This document shows, piece by piece, positions 1 through 9,641 of a DNA stretch of 64,000 bases. The stretch comes from Arboricoccus pini. GTDB taxonomy: Bacteria; Pseudomonadota; Alphaproteobacteria; Geminicoccales; Geminicoccaceae. Position numbers and translations under genes: made by a program. How positions within the stretch are numbered: position 1 is the first letter of the stretch; every line of letters starts with the position of its first letter. Where the stretch lies: NCBI RefSeq assembly GCF_900187945.1, contig NZ_FYEH01000003.1:186001-250000 (forward strand). The letters are read 5' to 3'. The notes under the pieces are model-generated. The model ran no database searches. It was not told the origin of the DNA and saw nothing but the letters and a program-made list of their open reading frames with translations.

Positions 1-1317
1 TCACGGCGAAATGCAGCTGACGCCGCGCCCATAGACGCCGACACCTTCGCGCGACTTATCGGCGGCCTTGAGCCTTTCGAGAAGTCTCCGCGTGTCGCCG
101 CTGCGGTATCTGGGGGAGCCGACAGTCTTTGCCTTGCTGTCCTCCTCGCCGAATGGGTCAAATCTCAAGACGGCTCCTTGATGGCCTTCCACGTCGATCA
201 CCGCCTAAGGCCTGAATCGACCGGGGAAGCCGCCCAGGTAGCGGATACGCTAAAGCGACTTGAGATAGATTGCGAAATCCTCACTTGGGATGAAGCGCGC
301 CTAGGTGGCAATCTGCAGGAGCGGGCTCGCGAAGCACGCTACCGACTCCTCGAAGCTGCTTGCCTGCAGCATGGCTTCATGCATTTGGCCCTGGGCCATC
401 AGGCGAACGATCAGTGCGAGACGGTACGGATGCGCGCCGCTCGCGGCAGGTATTTCGTCGGCCTTAGCGGCATGGCCGATCTTCGCGAAACTCGGGAGAT
501 TCGAGTTATTCGCCCGCTGTTGTCATTGCCGAGAGCACGAATCGAAGCGACACTTCGACGACGCGATTTGGGTTGGCTTGAAGATCCGAGTAATCGATCC
601 CCTCGCTTCGAGCGTAATCGCCTGCGGAATCTAAGCGATCAGGCTTTCACAGGCGAATGGCCTGCGGACTCCCAGGCCGCCCAGCAACGTCGAAGGCTGG
701 AATCCGATTCGGCATATCTTTTGGCGCATCATACGCAGTTCCGCCCGGAAGGCTGGGCCATCCTCGACTGGCCAGCCTTTGAGGCAGCGGAAACGATCAT
801 CGGCCGCTACGCCGTCGGCACGGTGCTGCGCGCGATTGGCGGTAAGATCTATCTTCCGCCCCATGCCGCCTTGGACCGGTTCATGAGCTCGATATCGCAA
901 AGGGGCAGTGCCTCGCTGCACGGCACCTTGGCCCGAGTACGGGGCGACAAGATCATAATCTGGCGTGAATGGTCTCGCATACCGACGTCTCCGCTGCGGC
1001 TAGAGCCGGCGTCGCAGCAACTCTGGGACGGCCGTTTTCTCCTCTGTCTTGATGACGGTCACCTCCCCTGCTCCATTCTGCCTCTGGGAGCTATGCTCGC
1101 AACCAAAGGAGCGGAAGCCCTGCGAGCTGCCATGCGTCGCCGTGGTATCGCCGCATCCATCGCCAACAGCCTACCGGTCGTGATGCGAGAGAATGGTCTA
1201 TGGGGTACGCCAACTCTTGCGTGTGCTGTAGACGGCCGTCCCATGGGCGGGCTAGCCTGTTTATGGCGTCCTCGTGTGCCGCTAACTAGCGGGCCACATC
1301 ACTCGCCCTTGTTGTAG
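1..1317 (+). CDS. tilS: tRNA(Ile)-lysidine synthase, 5' end outside window
   Basis: TilS uses ATP to attach lysine to C34 of the CAU-anticodon tRNA-Ile so that it reads AUA; it acts in the cytoplasm and is usually essential. The frame is open from base 1 and carries the PP-loop SGGADS at about codons 35-40, followed by FHVDHRLR and LGHQANDQCET, all hallmarks of the family. In relatives the PP-loop lies about 25-35 residues from the start, so only a few N-terminal residues should be missing. The C-terminal half (from about codon 240) is weakly conserved, as usual. The gene ends about 100 bases before ftsH, a pairing frequent in proteobacteria. Confidence 0.93.
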   Translation, partial: SRRNAADAAPIDADTFARLIGGLEPFEKSPRVAAAVSGGADSLCLAVLLAEWVKSQDGSLMAFHVDHRLRPESTGEAAQVADTLKRLEIDCEILTWDEARLGGNLQERAREARYRLLEAACLQHGFMHLALGHQANDQCETVRMRAARGRYFVGLSGMADLRETREIRVIRPLLSLPRARIEATLRRRDLGWLEDPSNRSPRFERNRLRNLSDQAFTGEWPADSQAAQQRRRLESDSAYLLAHHTQFRPEGWAILDWPAFEAAETIIGRYAVGTVLRAIGGKIYLPPHAALDRFMSSISQRGSASLHGTLARVRGDKIIIWREWSRIPTSPLRLEPASQQLWDGRFLLCLDDGHLPCSILPLGAMLATKGAEALRAAMRRRGIAASIANSLPVVMRENGLWGTPTLACAVDGRPMGGLACLWRPRVPLTSGPHHSPLL

Positions 1318-1415
1318 GATCGGCGATCAGTTCTTATTTAAGCTGACATGTGACGAATGGTTGGACAGTTTCGTGGGGCCATCTCTGGTGAGAAGCGATC
1401 ACGGCGGGCAGGACG

Positions 1416-3362
1416 GTGAATAACTTTAGTAAGAATTTGGCCCTATGGGTGATCATCGGCCTGCTGCTGATCGCTCTGTTCAATCTGTTCCAAAGCCCAT
1501 CCTCGCGCGGGCCGCAGAGCAATATCCCATTCTCCGATTTCCTCGCGCACATCGAGGCCAATCGAGTAAGCGATGTCCAGATCCAAGGCAACTCGATTAC
1601 CGGGAAGCTCCAGGACGGCAGGACGTTCTCGACCTATGCGCCGGACGATCCCGGCTTGGTGGATCGCCTGACGGCGAGCGGCGCCCGTATTACGGCGGTG
1701 CCTGTAGATGACAACATGCCCTCGTTGTTAGGTGTGCTGGTCTCCTGGTTCCCGATGCTGCTTCTGATCGGTGTCTGGATCTTCTTCATGCGCCAGATGC
1801 AGTCGGGCGGCGGGAAAGCCATGGGATTTGGCAAATCCCGCGCCAGACTGCTGACCGAGAAGCATGGTCGCGTGACCTTCTCCGATGTCGCCGGCATCGA
1901 CGAGGCAAAGGAAGAGCTTCAGGAAATCGTCGAATTCTTGAAGAACCCTCAGAAATTCCAGCAGGTGGGCGGTCGTATCCCGAAGGGCTGTCTGTTGGTT
2001 GGACCTCCGGGTACCGGTAAAACCCTGCTGGCGCGTGCCATCGCCGGCGAGGCCAACGTACCGTTCTTCACGATCTCAGGTTCCGATTTCGTCGAAATGT
2101 TCGTCGGCGTCGGCGCGTCGCGCGTCCGCGACATGTTCGAGCAGGCCAAGAAGCACGCCCCCTGCATCGTCTTCATCGACGAGATTGATGCTGTCGGTCG
2201 TCATCGCGGCGCAGGCCTTGGCGGCGGTAATGATGAACGCGAGCAGACACTCAACCAGCTGCTGGTTGAGATGGATGGCTTTGAGGCCAACGAAGGCGTC
2301 ATCCTGATCGCAGCCACTAACCGTCCGGACGTCCTTGATCCCGCACTACTTCGACCGGGTCGTTTCGATCGTCAGGTTGTGGTGCCCAATCCCGACGTCC
2401 TCGGACGCGAAAAGATTTTGAACGTCCACGTCAAGAAGATTCGGGTCGGTCCCGATGTGGATACCAAGATCATAGCCCGCGGCACACCGGGGTTCTCGGG
2501 GGCGGATCTCGCTAACATTGTCAACGAGGCCGCGTTGATGGCGGCTCGTGCAGGCAAGCGTGTCGTCACCATGGTCGATTTCGAGTCGGCCAAGGATAAG
2601 GTGATGATGGGAGCGGAACGACGGTCGATGGTCATGACCGAGGAAGAGAAGCGCCTGACCGCCTACCATGAGTCGGGCCACGCTATTCTTGCCTGGGTCA
2701 TGCCATCATCCGATCCGATCCATAAGGCCACCATCATCCCGCGTGGCCGGGCCCTGGGGCTGGTGCAGCAATTACCTGAGCGCGATCGACTGTCCCTGAC
2801 GCGAGAGTGGCTAACCAGCCGCATCGCCGTGGCGATGGCTGGACGTATGGCCGAGGAGCTGATTTTCGGTCGCGAACGCGTGACCAATGGTGCAGCCTCG
2901 GACATTCAGCAGGCGACGAAGATTGCGCGTCACATGGTCACACAATGGGGGATGAGCGACTCGCTCGGACCCGTTGGCTATGACGAAAACACCCAGGAAG
3001 TGTTTCTCGGCCATTCCGTGACCCAGTCGAAAAATGTCTCAGAATCGACGGCGCAGCAGATTGATATGGAAATCCGCCGTCTCATCAGCGAGGGGCTGGA
3101 GAAGGCAAGACAGGTTCTGACCGAACGTCTTGATACTCTGCATACAATGGCGTCAGCGCTTCTTGAGCATGAGACGCTTTCAGGTGACGATATCGGCGCA
3201 CTTATGCGCGGCGAGCCCTTGCCCGAAATAAAGAAGCAGCATTTCGATGTCGCTCGGCCAGGCTCGGGCTCAAGCGGAAAGCGAGGCTCGGTGCCGACGA
3301 CCAGGCCTGTCGAAGGCGGCGATCCTGGTGGAGTCGAGCCGACGCCTCAACCGGGAACCTAA
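1416..3362 (+). CDS. ftsH: ATP-dependent zinc metalloprotease FtsH
   Basis: Membrane-anchored AAA+ protease that extracts and degrades misfolded membrane proteins and short-lived regulators. The 648-residue product has two N-terminal membrane helices (about 8-26 and 104-124) around a periplasmic domain, Walker A GPPGTGKT near residue 196, Walker B IVFIDEID, the second region of homology [19 protein letters not shown], and the zinc site HESGH near residue 420 (HEAGH is the commoner form). The C-terminal tail after about residue 610 is low-complexity. The start is GTG at 1416, preceded by GGCAGGAC; no ATG fits. Length is normal for the family. A strong terminator follows, so prs is probably a separate transcription unit. 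Confidence 0.98.
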   Translation: MNNFSKNLALWVIIGLLLIALFNLFQSPSSRGPQSNIPFSDFLAHIEANRVSDVQIQGNSITGKLQDGRTFSTYAPDDPGLVDRLTASGARITAVPVDDNMPSLLGVLVSWFPMLLLIGVWIFFMRQMQSGGGKAMGFGKSRARLLTEKHGRVTFSDVAGIDEAKEELQEIVEFLKNPQKFQQVGGRIPKGCLLVGPPGTGKTLLARAIAGEANVPFFTISGSDFVEMFVGVGASRVRDMFEQAKKHAPCIVFIDEIDAVGRHRGAGLGGGNDEREQTLNQLLVEMDGFEANEGVILIAATNRPDVLDPALLRPGRFDRQVVVPNPDVLGREKILNVHVKKIRVGPDVDTKIIARGTPGFSGADLANIVNEAALMAARAGKRVVTMVDFESAKDKVMMGAERRSMVMTEEEKRLTAYHESGHAILAWVMPSSDPIHKATIIPRGRALGLVQQLPERDRLSLTREWLTSRIAVAMAGRMAEELIFGRERVTNGAASDIQQATKIARHMVTQWGMSDSLGPVGYDENTQEVFLGHSVTQSKNVSESTAQQIDMEIRRLISEGLEKARQVLTERLDTLHTMASALLEHETLSGDDIGALMRGEPLPEIKKQHFDVARPGSGSSGKRGSVPTTRPVEGGDPGGVEPTPQPGT

Positions 3363-3368
3363 AAGATC

Positions 3369-3400
3369 GAAAGGGCGCCTTGATGGGGCGCCCTTTCTAC
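3369..3400 (+). terminator. intrinsic terminator after ftsH
   Basis: An 11-bp perfect stem, GAAAGGGCGCC (3369-3379) with GGCGCCCTTTC (3387-3397), encloses a 7-base loop and ends in a short T-containing tail. It begins 7 bases past the ftsH stop codon. Confidence 0.8.
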
Positions 3401-3530
3401 TTTCCCCGCCAACCAGCGAGAGCAAAGCACGCGTGGCGGAGTAGCAGGTTCACCGCGGCATTTACGGGGGACTTGGCGTTTGCTAAGAGCGCGTCGCTTC
3501 CTGCAGTGCCTTTCGCTTGGACGTCAGTCG

Positions 3531-4463
3531 ATGAAATTGCTTGCCGGCAACAGCAACCGGCCCTTAGCCGAGGCTATCGCCGCGTCGTTGCGGTGCGAGC
3601 TGACCAAAGCCACCGTCCACCGATTCGCGGATATGGAAGTCTTTGTCGAGATCCATGAAAACGTCCGCGGCGAGGACGTCTTCATCATCCAGTCGACATC
3701 CTATCCCGCTAACGACAATCTCATGGAATTGCTGGTGATGATCGACGCGCTGAAGCGCGCGTCGGCGCGCAGGATCACCGCCGTCATGCCCTATTTTGGA
3801 TATGCGCGGCAGGATCGGAAATCGGCGGCGCGCACACCGATATCGGCCAAGCTCGTTGCGAACCTGCTGACGGAGGCGGGCGCCCATCGCGTCTTGACGA
3901 TGGAGTTGCATGCCGGCCAGATCCAGGGGTTTTTCGATATCCCACTCGACAATCTGTTCTCGACGCCACTGATGGTTCCGGACATTCTCGAGAAGACGGG
4001 AACCGAGAATCTCACGGTCGTCTCACCAGATGTAGGTGGCGTCACGCGGGCGCGCGGCTTTGCAAAGAAACTTGACGTGGGCCTTGCGATCATAGACAAG
4101 CGCCGCGAGCGCGCTGGCGTATCAGAGGTGATGCACGTCATCGGTGACGTCAAAGGCCAACGATGCGTCTTGATCGACGACATCATCGATAGCGGCGGTA
4201 CGCTCTGCAACGCGGCACGTGCCCTGCTCGATAATGGCGCGATCTCTGTGGAAGCCTATGTGACCCACGGTGTCCTCTCAGGGGGTGCCGTGGCTAAAGT
4301 TGCTTCCAGCGCGTTGGATCGGCTGGTGATCACCGACTCAATTCGACCGACAGAGGCGGTCCGGGTTACGGAAAAAATTCGCGTGCTTTCGATGGCTCGT
4401 CTCATGGGTGAGGCCATCAGCAGAATAAGCAGCGAGAGTTCGGTCTCCAGTTTGTTCGACTGA
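3531..4463 (+). CDS. prs: Ribose-phosphate pyrophosphokinase (PRPP synthase)
   Basis: Transfers pyrophosphate from ATP to ribose 5-phosphate, giving PRPP for purine, pyrimidine, NAD, histidine and tryptophan synthesis. The 310-residue product starts MKLLAGNSN and carries the flexible-loop [10 protein letters not shown] motif and the PRPP-binding signature [12 protein letters not shown]. The frame stays open upstream to a TTG at 3480, but the ATG at 3531 gives the usual family length and N-terminus. It heads prs-rplY-pth-ychF on one strand, a common alphaproteobacterial order. Confidence 0.97.
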   Translation: MKLLAGNSNRPLAEAIAASLRCELTKATVHRFADMEVFVEIHENVRGEDVFIIQSTSYPANDNLMELLVMIDALKRASARRITAVMPYFGYARQDRKSAARTPISAKLVANLLTEAGAHRVLTMELHAGQIQGFFDIPLDNLFSTPLMVPDILEKTGTENLTVVSPDVGGVTRARGFAKKLDVGLAIIDKRRERAGVSEVMHVIGDVKGQRCVLIDDIIDSGGTLCNAARALLDNGAISVEAYVTHGVLSGGAVAKVASSALDRLVITDSIRPTEAVRVTEKIRVLSMARLMGEAISRISSESSVSSLFD

Positions 4464-4548
4464 AGTAGTTTAATTAGTGAAACCGTCTGTCCGGGAGGGT
4501 GCCAGTGAGCTGGCGGACCGCAAACCGGAGGGGCAAGGAGTTGCTTGA

Positions 4549-5208
4549 ATGTCCGCATCCGTTACGCTCAACGCCCAGTCTCGCACTGCCACAGGCAAAG
4601 GGCCAGCTCGCCAGCTTCGCCGAGCCGGCAAGGTGCCCGCCATCATCTATGGCGGTGGCGCAGCCCCTGAAATGATTGCGATCGATTTCAAGGAAATTAA
4701 GCACCAGCTTGATATCAACGCCCGCTTCTTCAGCACAATATTCGAGCTCGACGTCAACGGTTCAAAGGCGAGTGTGCTTGCTCGCGAAGCGCAGCTTCAT
4801 CCGGTAACCGATGTACCCTTGCACGTCGATTTCATCCGCGCGGAAAAAGGGGCAAAGGTGGACGTTCCGGTCGCTGTCCACTTTGTCAACGAAGATAAGT
4901 CGAAGGGTCTAAGGAACGGTGGCGTTCTGAATATCGTGCGCCACGAGGTGCAGCTCACCTGCCCGGCTGATGCAATCCCGGAACACTTGGTGGTTGACCT
5001 TGAAGGCTACGACATCGGCGACTCGATTCATATCAGCGCCGTGGCTCTCCCGGCAGGGGTAGAACTCGCGATCCACGACCTCGATTTCACCGTTGCCTCG
5101 GTCGTACCGCCAACTGTGCCTACGGCACAGGACGAAGAAGAAGTCGCCGCCGTTGCCGAGGCACAGTCGAGCGAAGCCGCTTCCGAGACGTCAGACGACA
5201 ACGGCTGA
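4549..5208 (+). CDS. rplY: 50S ribosomal protein L25 / Ctc family
   Basis: Binds 5S rRNA in the large subunit central protuberance. The 219-residue form is the long CTC/TL5 type: an N-terminal L25 5S-binding domain (about 1-95, with the conserved GKVPAIIYG) plus a C-terminal beta domain, ending in an acidic alanine/glutamate-rich tail. The site AAGGAG lies 8 bases before the ATG. It sits 18 bases before pth, so the two are probably co-transcribed. Confidence 0.96.
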   Translation: MSASVTLNAQSRTATGKGPARQLRRAGKVPAIIYGGGAAPEMIAIDFKEIKHQLDINARFFSTIFELDVNGSKASVLAREAQLHPVTDVPLHVDFIRAEKGAKVDVPVAVHFVNEDKSKGLRNGGVLNIVRHEVQLTCPADAIPEHLVVDLEGYDIGDSIHISAVALPAGVELAIHDLDFTVASVVPPTVPTAQDEEEVAAVAEAQSSEAASETSDDNG

Positions 5209-5226
5209 CTTCGCTGATCAGGCGCG

Positions 5227-5838
5227 ATGAGACTGTTTGTCGGCCTTGGCAATCCCGGCGCGCAATATGCCGGGAATCGCCATAACATCGGTTTCATGGC
5301 GCTCGATAGACTGGCCGAAAAGCTGGGCGGGAGATGGCGCAGCAAATACCAGGGCCGGTATGCGGACATCGCCATCGGCGGCGAGCGCGTGCTGCTTCTC
5401 GAGCCGCTTACGTTCATGAATGAGTCTGGTCGTTCTGTCGCCGCCGCCTATCATTTCCACAAACTCCATGCTGCCGACGTCATCGTGTTTCACGACGAGC
5501 TGGATCTGGCACCGGGCAAGTTGCGCGTGAAGGAGGGTGGCGGGACCGCGGGCCATAATGGCCTTCGCAGCATCGAAGCCTGCATCGGCACACGAGCCTT
5601 CAAACGGGTACGCCTGGGAATAGGCCATCCCGGCCACAAAGATCGCGTGCTTGGCCATGTTCTCGGAGACTTCAGTAAGGTCGAACGCACTTGGCTAGAT
5701 CCATTTCTTGATGCCTTGGTCAACGCCTCCCCTTTGCTTGCACAAGGACAAGACGCAGCCTTCATGAGCAAGGTGGCGCTTGCGACCCAGCCGCCAAAGA
5801 AGATTATAACAGATAAGCCAGCAGACTCGGGCAGCTAA
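5227..5838 (+). CDS. pth: Peptidyl-tRNA hydrolase
   Basis: Cleaves the ester bond of peptidyl-tRNAs that drop off ribosomes, recycling the tRNA. Visible signatures are GLGNPGAQYAGNRHNIGF at the N-terminus (substrate-binding Asn and catalytic His), FMNESG, the catalytic Asp in FHDELDL and GGGTAGHNGLRS. At 203 residues it has normal length. The stop lies one base before the ychF start region, so translation is probably coupled. Confidence 0.97.
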   Translation: MRLFVGLGNPGAQYAGNRHNIGFMALDRLAEKLGGRWRSKYQGRYADIAIGGERVLLLEPLTFMNESGRSVAAAYHFHKLHAADVIVFHDELDLAPGKLRVKEGGGTAGHNGLRSIEACIGTRAFKRVRLGIGHPGHKDRVLGHVLGDFSKVERTWLDPFLDALVNASPLLAQGQDAAFMSKVALATQPPKKIITDKPADSGS

Positions 5839-5839
5839 A

Positions 5840-6937
5840 ATGGGATTTACCTGCGGTATCGTTGGCCTGCCCAATGTTGGCAAGTCGACGCTTTTCAATG
5901 CCTTGACGGAAACGGTGGCCGCAGCGGCCGCGAATTATCCGTTTTGCACGATCGAACCTAACACGGGTCGTGTCCCCGTCCCGGATAAGCGCCTGGATAT
6001 CGTCGCCGGCCTGGCGAAGTCCGCAAAGACCATTCCGACTCAGATCGAAATCCGAGACATTGCCGGGTTGGTCCGCGGTGCTTCGAAAGGCGAAGGTCTT
6101 GGCAATCAGTTTCTGGCTGCCATTCGCGAGACGGACGCCATTCTCCATGTGCTCCGATGCTTTGAGAATGACGATATCACTCACGTCGAGGGAAACGTCG
6201 ATCCCTTACGCGATGCCGAGTTGATCGAAACCGAGCTGCTACTGGCGGACATCGAGAGCTTGGCGCGGCAACGCGATGGCTTGGCGAAGCGGGCGAAGGC
6301 ACAGGACAAAGAGGCGAAAGCGAGGCTTGACCTGCTCGACCGTGTTCTTCCGCAGATGGAAGATGGCACCTCGGCGCGCCGTCTCGCTCTGTCGTCGGAC
6401 GAGTGTGCACTCCTATCGGGCCTGCATCTTTTGACCGCCAAGCCGGTCCTTTATGTCTGCAATGTAGATGAAGACGCCGCAGCGTCCGGCAACATCTGGA
6501 CCGAACGCGTGGCGGCGATGGCGGCCAACGAGGGATCAAGGCACGTCGTTATCTCAGCCGAAATCGAGGCCCAGTTGGCGCAATTGGGCAAGGGCGAGCG
6601 TGATGAATTTCTGCAGACGCTGGACCTTGATGAGCCGGGACTGAACCGTGTCATTCGCGAAGGCTACTCGCTGTTGGGACTGCTGACCTTTATCACGGTC
6701 GGACCGAAGGAAGCGCGAGCTTGGACGGTCGAACAAGGCGCTACAGCTCCAGAGGCTGCCGGCGTCATCCACACGGACTTTCAAAAGGGCTTCATTGCTG
6801 CCGAGATTGTCGCCTATGACGATTTCGTCAGGCTGGGTGGCGAACAGGGCGCCAAGGAAGCCGGCAGGATGCGGCTTGAAGGTCGTGATTACGTCATGAA
6901 AGACGGCGACATCTGCCATTTTCGCTTTAACGTTTAA
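5840..6937 (+). CDS. ychF: Redox-regulated ribosome-binding ATPase YchF/EngD
   Basis: Obg-family P-loop ATPase that binds ribosomes and is linked to translation and oxidative stress control. The 365-residue product has the P-loop GLPNVGKST, switch IEIRDIAGLV, the NxxE-type base-recognition motif NVDE (associated with ATP rather than GTP preference in this family) and a C-terminal TGS domain (about 280-365). Its 3' end overlaps the opposing M20 peptidase gene by 11 bases. Confidence 0.97.
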   Translation: MGFTCGIVGLPNVGKSTLFNALTETVAAAAANYPFCTIEPNTGRVPVPDKRLDIVAGLAKSAKTIPTQIEIRDIAGLVRGASKGEGLGNQFLAAIRETDAILHVLRCFENDDITHVEGNVDPLRDAELIETELLLADIESLARQRDGLAKRAKAQDKEAKARLDLLDRVLPQMEDGTSARRLALSSDECALLSGLHLLTAKPVLYVCNVDEDAAASGNIWTERVAAMAANEGSRHVVISAEIEAQLAQLGKGERDEFLQTLDLDEPGLNRVIREGYSLLGLLTFITVGPKEARAWTVEQGATAPEAAGVIHTDFQKGFIAAEIVAYDDFVRLGGEQGAKEAGRMRLEGRDYVMKDGDICHFRFNV

Positions 6938-8339
6938 TAGCATCGACGCTTGTTGCTGCTAGCGCGGCCAGGAATGCAGCGTGTGCCTCGATGCCACGAC
7001 GATAGCAGACCAATTCGAATTTCTCGTTTGGCCCGTGCACCTTGTCATCGTCGAGCCCGAATCCGAGCAACAGGCTTTCGAGACCTAGCAGCGACTTCAT
7101 CGCGCCGACCACGGGGATCGATCCGCCACAACCTATCAGCACCGGCTTCTGGTCGAACACCCGGCTCAGGGCTTGCCGTGCGAGTTGAAGGAAAGCTGAT
7201 TCGGTGGCGACGCGAATGGCGGGAGAAGCTCCCATTTCCTTCAGATCCAGCCGGCAGCCTGATGGCAGCTTCTCAGTAAAATACGCCCGCACAGCCGAGA
7301 CTATCTTCTCTGGCTCTTGCCCCGGGACGAGCCTGAATGACATTTTTGCCGATGCATGCGACGGAATGACCGTTTTGGCGCCTTCGGCGGTATAACCACC
7401 CCATATTCCGTTAACGTCACAGGTCGGCCTCGACCATACCCGCTCGAGAAGGGTTCGCCCTGCTTCGCCGCTGGACTCTGTCAAACCGGCCTCTGCCAGA
7501 AATCCTTGCTCATCGACCGCGATGCCGGCCCAGCCCGCCAACTCTTCGGCCGATGGCTCGACGACGTCGTCGTAGAATCCCGGAATAGCAACGCGCCCGT
7601 TGGCGTCGTGGAGGCCGGCCAGGAGCCGGGCCAAAACGTTGATTGGGTTGGGGACAGCGCCGCCATAGATTCCCGAATGAAGATCTTGACGTGGGCCCCA
7701 GATCGTCACTTCGAAATAGGCTAGCCCACGCAGCATATAAGTGATGGCTGGCTTATCGACGGCAAGCATGCCGGTATCGGATATGACGCAGACATCAGCG
7801 CGCAACTCATCAGCATGTTCGGCCAAAAAAGCACTAAGATTGGAACTGCCGCTTTCCTCCTCGCCCTCGAGAAGAATGGTGATTCGCGCCGGATAATCCC
7901 CATGGACCGCACGCCATGCTGCCATCGCCTGGATGAAGGTCATGACCTGCCCCTTATCGTCGACAGCACCGCGGGCAACTACACGCGGACCGTGAGTCCC
8001 TTCGACGAGGGTCGGCTCGAATGGTGGGGTTTGCCAAAGCTCCAGCGGATCGGCCGGCTGGACGTCGTAGTGGCCATAATAGAGCAGATGCGGCACGTCC
8101 GCTCGCTTGCTACCGGCATGTGCAACCACGATAGGATGCCCGGGCGTCTCGCGCAGACCGGCTTCAAATCCCAATGTACCGAGATAATCTTTCAGCCAAC
8201 TAGCGGCGCGCCGCGTATCGGCATGGTGAGCGGGATCCGTGCCCACACTTGGAATGGCCAGCAATTCGAGGAGACGCTGAGTGCTGGCATCAAAATCCTG
8301 GCCGATGCGCTCCAGCACCGGCTCAAGGGACTCTTTCAT
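6927..8339 (-). CDS. M20 family metallopeptidase (dipeptidase-like)
   Basis: Likely cytosolic zinc di- or aminoacylpeptidase of the M20 family (CNDP/DapE-related); the substrate cannot be told from sequence. Metal and catalytic motifs are seen in order: YYGHYDVQP near residue 90, GEEESGS near residue 160, VISDTGM near 190 and the C-terminal HGPNE. The dimerisation (lid) domain occupies about 200-320. The frame opens with TTG then ATG; the ATG at 8339 is chosen because AAGGGG lies about 8 bases upstream. There is no signal peptide. It overlaps ychF tail to tail. Confidence 0.9.
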   Translation of the reverse strand: MKESLEPVLERIGQDFDASTQRLLELLAIPSVGTDPAHHADTRRAASWLKDYLGTLGFEAGLRETPGHPIVVAHAGSKRADVPHLLYYGHYDVQPADPLELWQTPPFEPTLVEGTHGPRVVARGAVDDKGQVMTFIQAMAAWRAVHGDYPARITILLEGEEESGSSNLSAFLAEHADELRADVCVISDTGMLAVDKPAITYMLRGLAYFEVTIWGPRQDLHSGIYGGAVPNPINVLARLLAGLHDANGRVAIPGFYDDVVEPSAEELAGWAGIAVDEQGFLAEAGLTESSGEAGRTLLERVWSRPTCDVNGIWGGYTAEGAKTVIPSHASAKMSFRLVPGQEPEKIVSAVRAYFTEKLPSGCRLDLKEMGASPAIRVATESAFLQLARQALSRVFDQKPVLIGCGGSIPVVGAMKSLLGLESLLLGFGLDDDKVHGPNEKFELVCYRRGIEAHAAFLAALAATSVDAIKR

Positions 8340-8395
8340 CAACGCTTCCCCTTACATATAAATTAACAATACGAGCAATCGTTGGCCACGTGGAA

Positions 8396-9163
8396 TTATC
8401 GTGCGTCCATTACGACCGCCGGAGAATCTATAGCTGGATCATAGTCGCAAAGATCTTGAATGAGGCAACGCCCGCATTCCGGCCGTCGGGCCTTGCAGAC
8501 GTAACGACCGTGCAGGATGAGCCAATGATGGGCGTGCTGAAGATAACGCTCGGGGATCACGCGGAGCAAACCCTCTTCAACCTCGCGCACCGTTCGTCCC
8601 GGTGAGAGGCCCGTACGATTGCTCACCCGGAAAATATGCGTATCGACAGCAAGTGTAGGATGACCGAAGGCAATATTGAGGACAACGTTAGCCGTTTTGC
8701 GGCCTACGCCTGGCAGGGCCTCGAGCGCCTCTCGGCTTTGCGGAACAATTCCATTATGCTCTCTAACGAGCAGGCGTGAGAGCTCCGCCAATGCCTTGGC
8801 TTTAGTGCGGTATAGACCGATCGACTTGATATGTTCGCGGATGCCTTCCTCGCCGAGCGAAGCCATCGCCGCTGGCGATGGCGCGGCCTGGAACAGAGCC
8901 GGAGTTGCCTTGTTGACGCTGGCATCCGTCGCTTGCGCCGAAAGAACGACAGCTACCAACAAGGTGAACGGGTCGGTATAAACAAGTTCCGATTTGGGCT
9001 CGGCGCAAGCGCCCTGGAACCGCGAAAATATGAGGTTGATTCTCTCAGGATCGCGTCGAAGTGGTTTTCGTCCAGCCTTCCTGCGGGAAGGTGATTGTCG
9101 CAAATGTGGAGCGTTCACCAGCACCTCGGCGTTCTCAAGCGATGGACGATTGGGATTGGACAT
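8396..9163 (-). CDS. nth: Endonuclease III (DNA glycosylase/AP lyase)
   Basis: Base-excision repair enzyme that removes oxidised pyrimidines and nicks the abasic site. It shows the helix-hairpin-helix LPGVGRKTANVV with the catalytic lysine, VDTHIFRV with the catalytic aspartate, and the 4Fe-4S ligands in the spacing C-x6-C-x2-C-x5-C. At 255 residues it has a basic N-terminal extension of about 40 residues compared with the E. coli enzyme, common in relatives. The ATG at 9163-9161 overlaps the start codon of the divergent DUF2244 gene. In-frame GTG codons about 14 residues in are possible alternative starts. Confidence 0.95.
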   Translation of the reverse strand: MSNPNRPSLENAEVLVNAPHLRQSPSRRKAGRKPLRRDPERINLIFSRFQGACAEPKSELVYTDPFTLLVAVVLSAQATDASVNKATPALFQAAPSPAAMASLGEEGIREHIKSIGLYRTKAKALAELSRLLVREHNGIVPQSREALEALPGVGRKTANVVLNIAFGHPTLAVDTHIFRVSNRTGLSPGRTVREVEEGLLRVIPERYLQHAHHWLILHGRYVCKARRPECGRCLIQDLCDYDPAIDSPAVVMDAR

Positions 9164-9641
9164 GAAGGCTCAGGATCTCCACCGCCCCACCGTCAGTTTC
9201 AGCGCTTATCCCAACCCGCCATTGCCGCGCCAAGCAAGCCTTGTCGTCATGGCTTGCGCATGTGCAATCGGTATCGTTGGCGGTGTCCTCATGGCCGCGG
9301 CGGGTGCGTGGCCAGTTTCGCCTTTCTTCGGGATCGACACGCTGGGGCTCTGCATAGCCTTTATAATCATTCGGCGAAGGGCAAAACGACAAGAAACGAT
9401 CTCCATTCAGGGATCAACGATTTCCGTCAGTCGGGCAGGCTCCAACACGCCGCCATGGACCGCCGACGCTAGGAACCTTCAGGTTGCCCTCGACATGGGC
9501 CAGGACGGGATGATCAGGAAACTCGTGCTCCTCGCTCAGGGCAGCTCGATCGAAATCGGCAGCTTCCTGACAGCAGACGAAAAGCAGGGGCTGGCTACGG
9601 CACTTCGATCCGCGCTTCCGACACCGGTCAGTCGTCGCTGA
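9162..9641 (+). CDS. DUF2244 domain membrane protein
   Basis: A 159-residue protein with two closely spaced membrane helices near the N-terminus (about 25-45 and 52-66), a basic RRRAKRQE stretch and a soluble C-terminal beta-rich part, the layout of DUF2244 proteins, whose function is unknown. The ATG at 9162 is chosen because the domain begins right after it; the frame is open further upstream only as an overlap with nth. Its start codon is shared in the sequence CATG with nth. Its end overlaps dapB by 14 bases. Confidence 0.78.
   Translation: MKAQDLHRPTVSFSAYPNPPLPRQASLVVMACACAIGIVGGVLMAAAGAWPVSPFFGIDTLGLCIAFIIIRRRAKRQETISIQGSTISVSRAGSNTPPWTADARNLQVALDMGQDGMIRKLVLLAQGSSIEIGSFLTADEKQGLATALRSALPTPVSRR

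Noticed and set aside
1-201. Minus-strand frame at the left edge
   Set aside because: It is antisense to the PP-loop region of tilS and has no motif.
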